Source: JBDRGC01 sp043818215 (GTDB lineage Bacteria; Chloroflexota; Anaerolineae; Anaerolineales; UBA11858). From it: DNA of 12,888 nt. Shown here piece after piece: positions 11,800 through 12,888 of this stretch (the first letter of the stretch is position 1; each line of letters begins with the position of its first letter). Under the pieces are notes generated by a model. That model had not been told where the DNA came from, did not search any database, and worked only from the letters and a program-made list of their open reading frames with translations. The stretch covers positions 1-12,888 of the forward strand of contig JBDRGC010000171.1 of the NCBI GenBank assembly GCA_043818215.1, in the 5' to 3' direction. The position numbers and the translations under genes are program-made.

Positions 11800-12492
11800 T
11801 CAATCATGAGTCACGGTTAGCTCGTGAGCAGTAAATCTGGGCTGTGCGAGATCGTTGTTGTCTATGACCACGTCAGCGAGTTCCAACGGGCGTACTGTTT
11901 GCAGGTAGATACTTTGGCCGGGGACGTAGCGGCGCGCATATTGCGCTCGAAGCTCATCGGTGGAATATTCCGGGTTGCGTTGGGCATCTCGCGCCACGGC
12001 CCGCTCGACCGAGACCGCGAAATCCACGTTTACGAAGATGCGAAAATCCCAGCAATCATTCAATTCCGGGCGCAGGAGGAAGATGCCATCGAAGAGCAAA
12101 ATGGCGTCTTGGTGGGATTCACGCGTGGGTTCATGGGTGGGCGCGTCGGCCCGGTAATCGAACACGGCCCGGAGGTATTTCCGGTTCCCATCCGGCCCCA
12201 ATGGAATCAGCAACCTATCCCGGATGGCCTGGTAATCAAAAGAATCCAGGTAATATCCTTCGGGAGAATCCGCTCCCCGTTGATAGCGGATAACACGCGG
12301 GTTGTGGAATCCATCCGCCGATGCCCGGATGGCCGGTCGCCCGCGCGCTTCGATGAGCGGAGTTAACTCGTTTGCCAGCATAGTCTTCCCCGCCGCGTCC
12401 ACCCCGTCGATGGCAACCCGTACCGGATGCGCCAGGACTACAGCGACGATGAAGTCGGCCAGTTGTTCGACAACGTTGGAACGAGTACACAT
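11800..12492 (-). CDS. Uridine kinase-like P-loop kinase
   Basis: This 230-residue protein belongs to the phosphoribulokinase/uridine kinase group of P-loop kinases, of the stand-alone type in which DGFHxPR and RYxRGxxSPEGYYxDSFDY are conserved. Walker A is GVDAAGKT (30-37). SADGFHNPRVIRYQRG and DSPEGYYLDSFDYQAI follow, then AILLFDGIFLLRPEL as the likely Walker B region, and a late RYVPGQSIYL. Family members phosphorylate nucleosides or related small molecules; the substrate here is not known. I chose the ATG at 12492 (an alternative TTG is at 12498), eight bases after the Nudix stop, which implies an operon. Its own TGA stop runs straight into the heptamer array. Confidence 0.88.
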   Translation of the reverse strand: MCTRSNVVEQLADFIVAVVLAHPVRVAIDGVDAAGKTMLANELTPLIEARGRPAIRASADGFHNPRVIRYQRGADSPEGYYLDSFDYQAIRDRLLIPLGPDGNRKYLRAVFDYRADAPTHEPTRESHQDAILLFDGIFLLRPELNDCWDFRIFVNVDFAVSVERAVARDAQRNPEYSTDELRAQYARRYVPGQSIYLQTVRPLELADVVIDNNDLAQPRFTAHELTVTHD

Positions 12493-12500
12493 TAGCAATC

Positions 12501-12888
12501 TCAGAGTCGCCCCTGCAAGCGGTTTCGGAAATTACGCAGCCAAAGCAAAATCCGCATTGCAAGCACTTTCCAGGCAGGGAATCGTTCTTCTCTCATCACC
12601 GGCTTGGCGTCTTCTTTCAGCGCATCTGCAATGATTTCAGACACCGAAGGTGCCAATCTCGATGGTAAATCATCTGGCAAAAACCAATCGACTTGCAGCG
12701 TCTCTGGGCCTTGCTGAATCGCCTCTCCACCCACAACATGTCCACGGTAGACATAGCGCACCGTCCCAAATTGGGAGCGATAATATTCACCAACGAAACA
12801 ATCGATGTCAATATGATATCCGGTTTCCTCGAACGTCTCCCGGACAGCCGCCTGCTCTGGTGTCTCACGGTCTTCCAAACCGCCACCC
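12501..12888 (-). CDS. Nudix hydrolase (5' end outside window)
   Basis: The Nudix box is complete at the window edge: GGLEDRE, seven residues, then RETFEETGY, fitting Gx5Ex7REUxEExGU. Nudix enzymes hydrolyse nucleoside diphosphates linked to another group; the substrate cannot be told from this sequence. After the box come the usual strands (YRSQFGTVRYVYRGHVVGG, LQVDWFLPDDLP). A C-terminal extension is rich in basic and aromatic residues (AWKVLAMRILLWLRNFRNRL) and may be an amphipathic helix. The frame is open to the right edge, so the N-terminus is missing. It overlaps no other gene and is followed within eight bases by the kinase ATG, suggesting co-transcription. Confidence 0.9.
   Translation of the reverse strand, partial: GGGLEDRETPEQAAVRETFEETGYHIDIDCFVGEYYRSQFGTVRYVYRGHVVGGEAIQQGPETLQVDWFLPDDLPSRLAPSVSEIIADALKEDAKPVMREERFPAWKVLAMRILLWLRNFRNRLQGRL

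Noticed and set aside
11624..11803. N-terminal 60-residue extension of the glycosyltransferase
   Set aside because: The extension is pure repeat translation (NLPIYQSPIS-type). The family sequence begins at MHILLIHQAF, so the shorter start is annotated and the longer one is kept only as a possibility.

Overview
The window looks like a chromosomal segment of an environmental bacterium, most likely a member of the Chloroflexota (Anaerolineae-like). That placement is an inference. It rests on the moderately high GC, the protein style of Pth, Mfd and FtsH, and the unusual load of short tandem heptamer arrays and small palindromic repeats between and inside genes. No rRNA or tRNA is present to settle it.

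Left part (1-4504): the 3' portion of pth (peptidyl-tRNA hydrolase), a 330-base repeat-filled gap, then a complete mfd (transcription-repair coupling factor). The gap and the mfd coding region both carry tandem 7-base repeats, including ten perfect copies of CCAATCT inside the mfd reading frame. 4505-5870 is an accessory patch. It holds a small GIY-YIG protein bracketed by two 87-88 bp palindromic elements with TGTCAyyGCGAG-type ends, further whole and broken copies of that element, and a DinJ/YafQ-type toxin-antitoxin pair with its own promoter and a possible operator.

Middle (5900-8902): a gene with two S1 domains, preceded by a perfect TTGACA-N17-TATAAT promoter and a long leader with a strong RNA hairpin. 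It converges on ftsH across a bidirectional terminator and a separate 82 bp inverted-repeat element.

Upstream of ftsH (8931-10241) is the most notable structure. Two open reading frames, a PPOX-fold flavin-binding protein and a protein with a HEPN-type RNxxxH motif, are each followed by an attC-like site. Both sites have R''/L''/L'/R' boxes, and in both the L'' box carries a single extra base. The first six bases of each unit are exactly complementary to the R'' box of its own attC, as expected for a gene cassette that can circularise. No integrase is visible, so this is a cluster of cassettes without integrase. The two cassettes sit between an extended -10 promoter (10213-10222) and the ftsH start. 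Removing them in thought joins that promoter to ftsH through a normal leader of about 40 bases. I infer that the cassettes were inserted into the ftsH leader and are now read, with ftsH, from the ftsH promoter.

Right part (10281-12888, minus strand): a Nudix hydrolase (cut by the window edge), a uridine-kinase-like P-loop kinase, and a GT4-type glycosyltransferase, in that order of transcription. Heptamer arrays lie on both sides of the glycosyltransferase, and a short palindromic repeat is inserted in frame within it.
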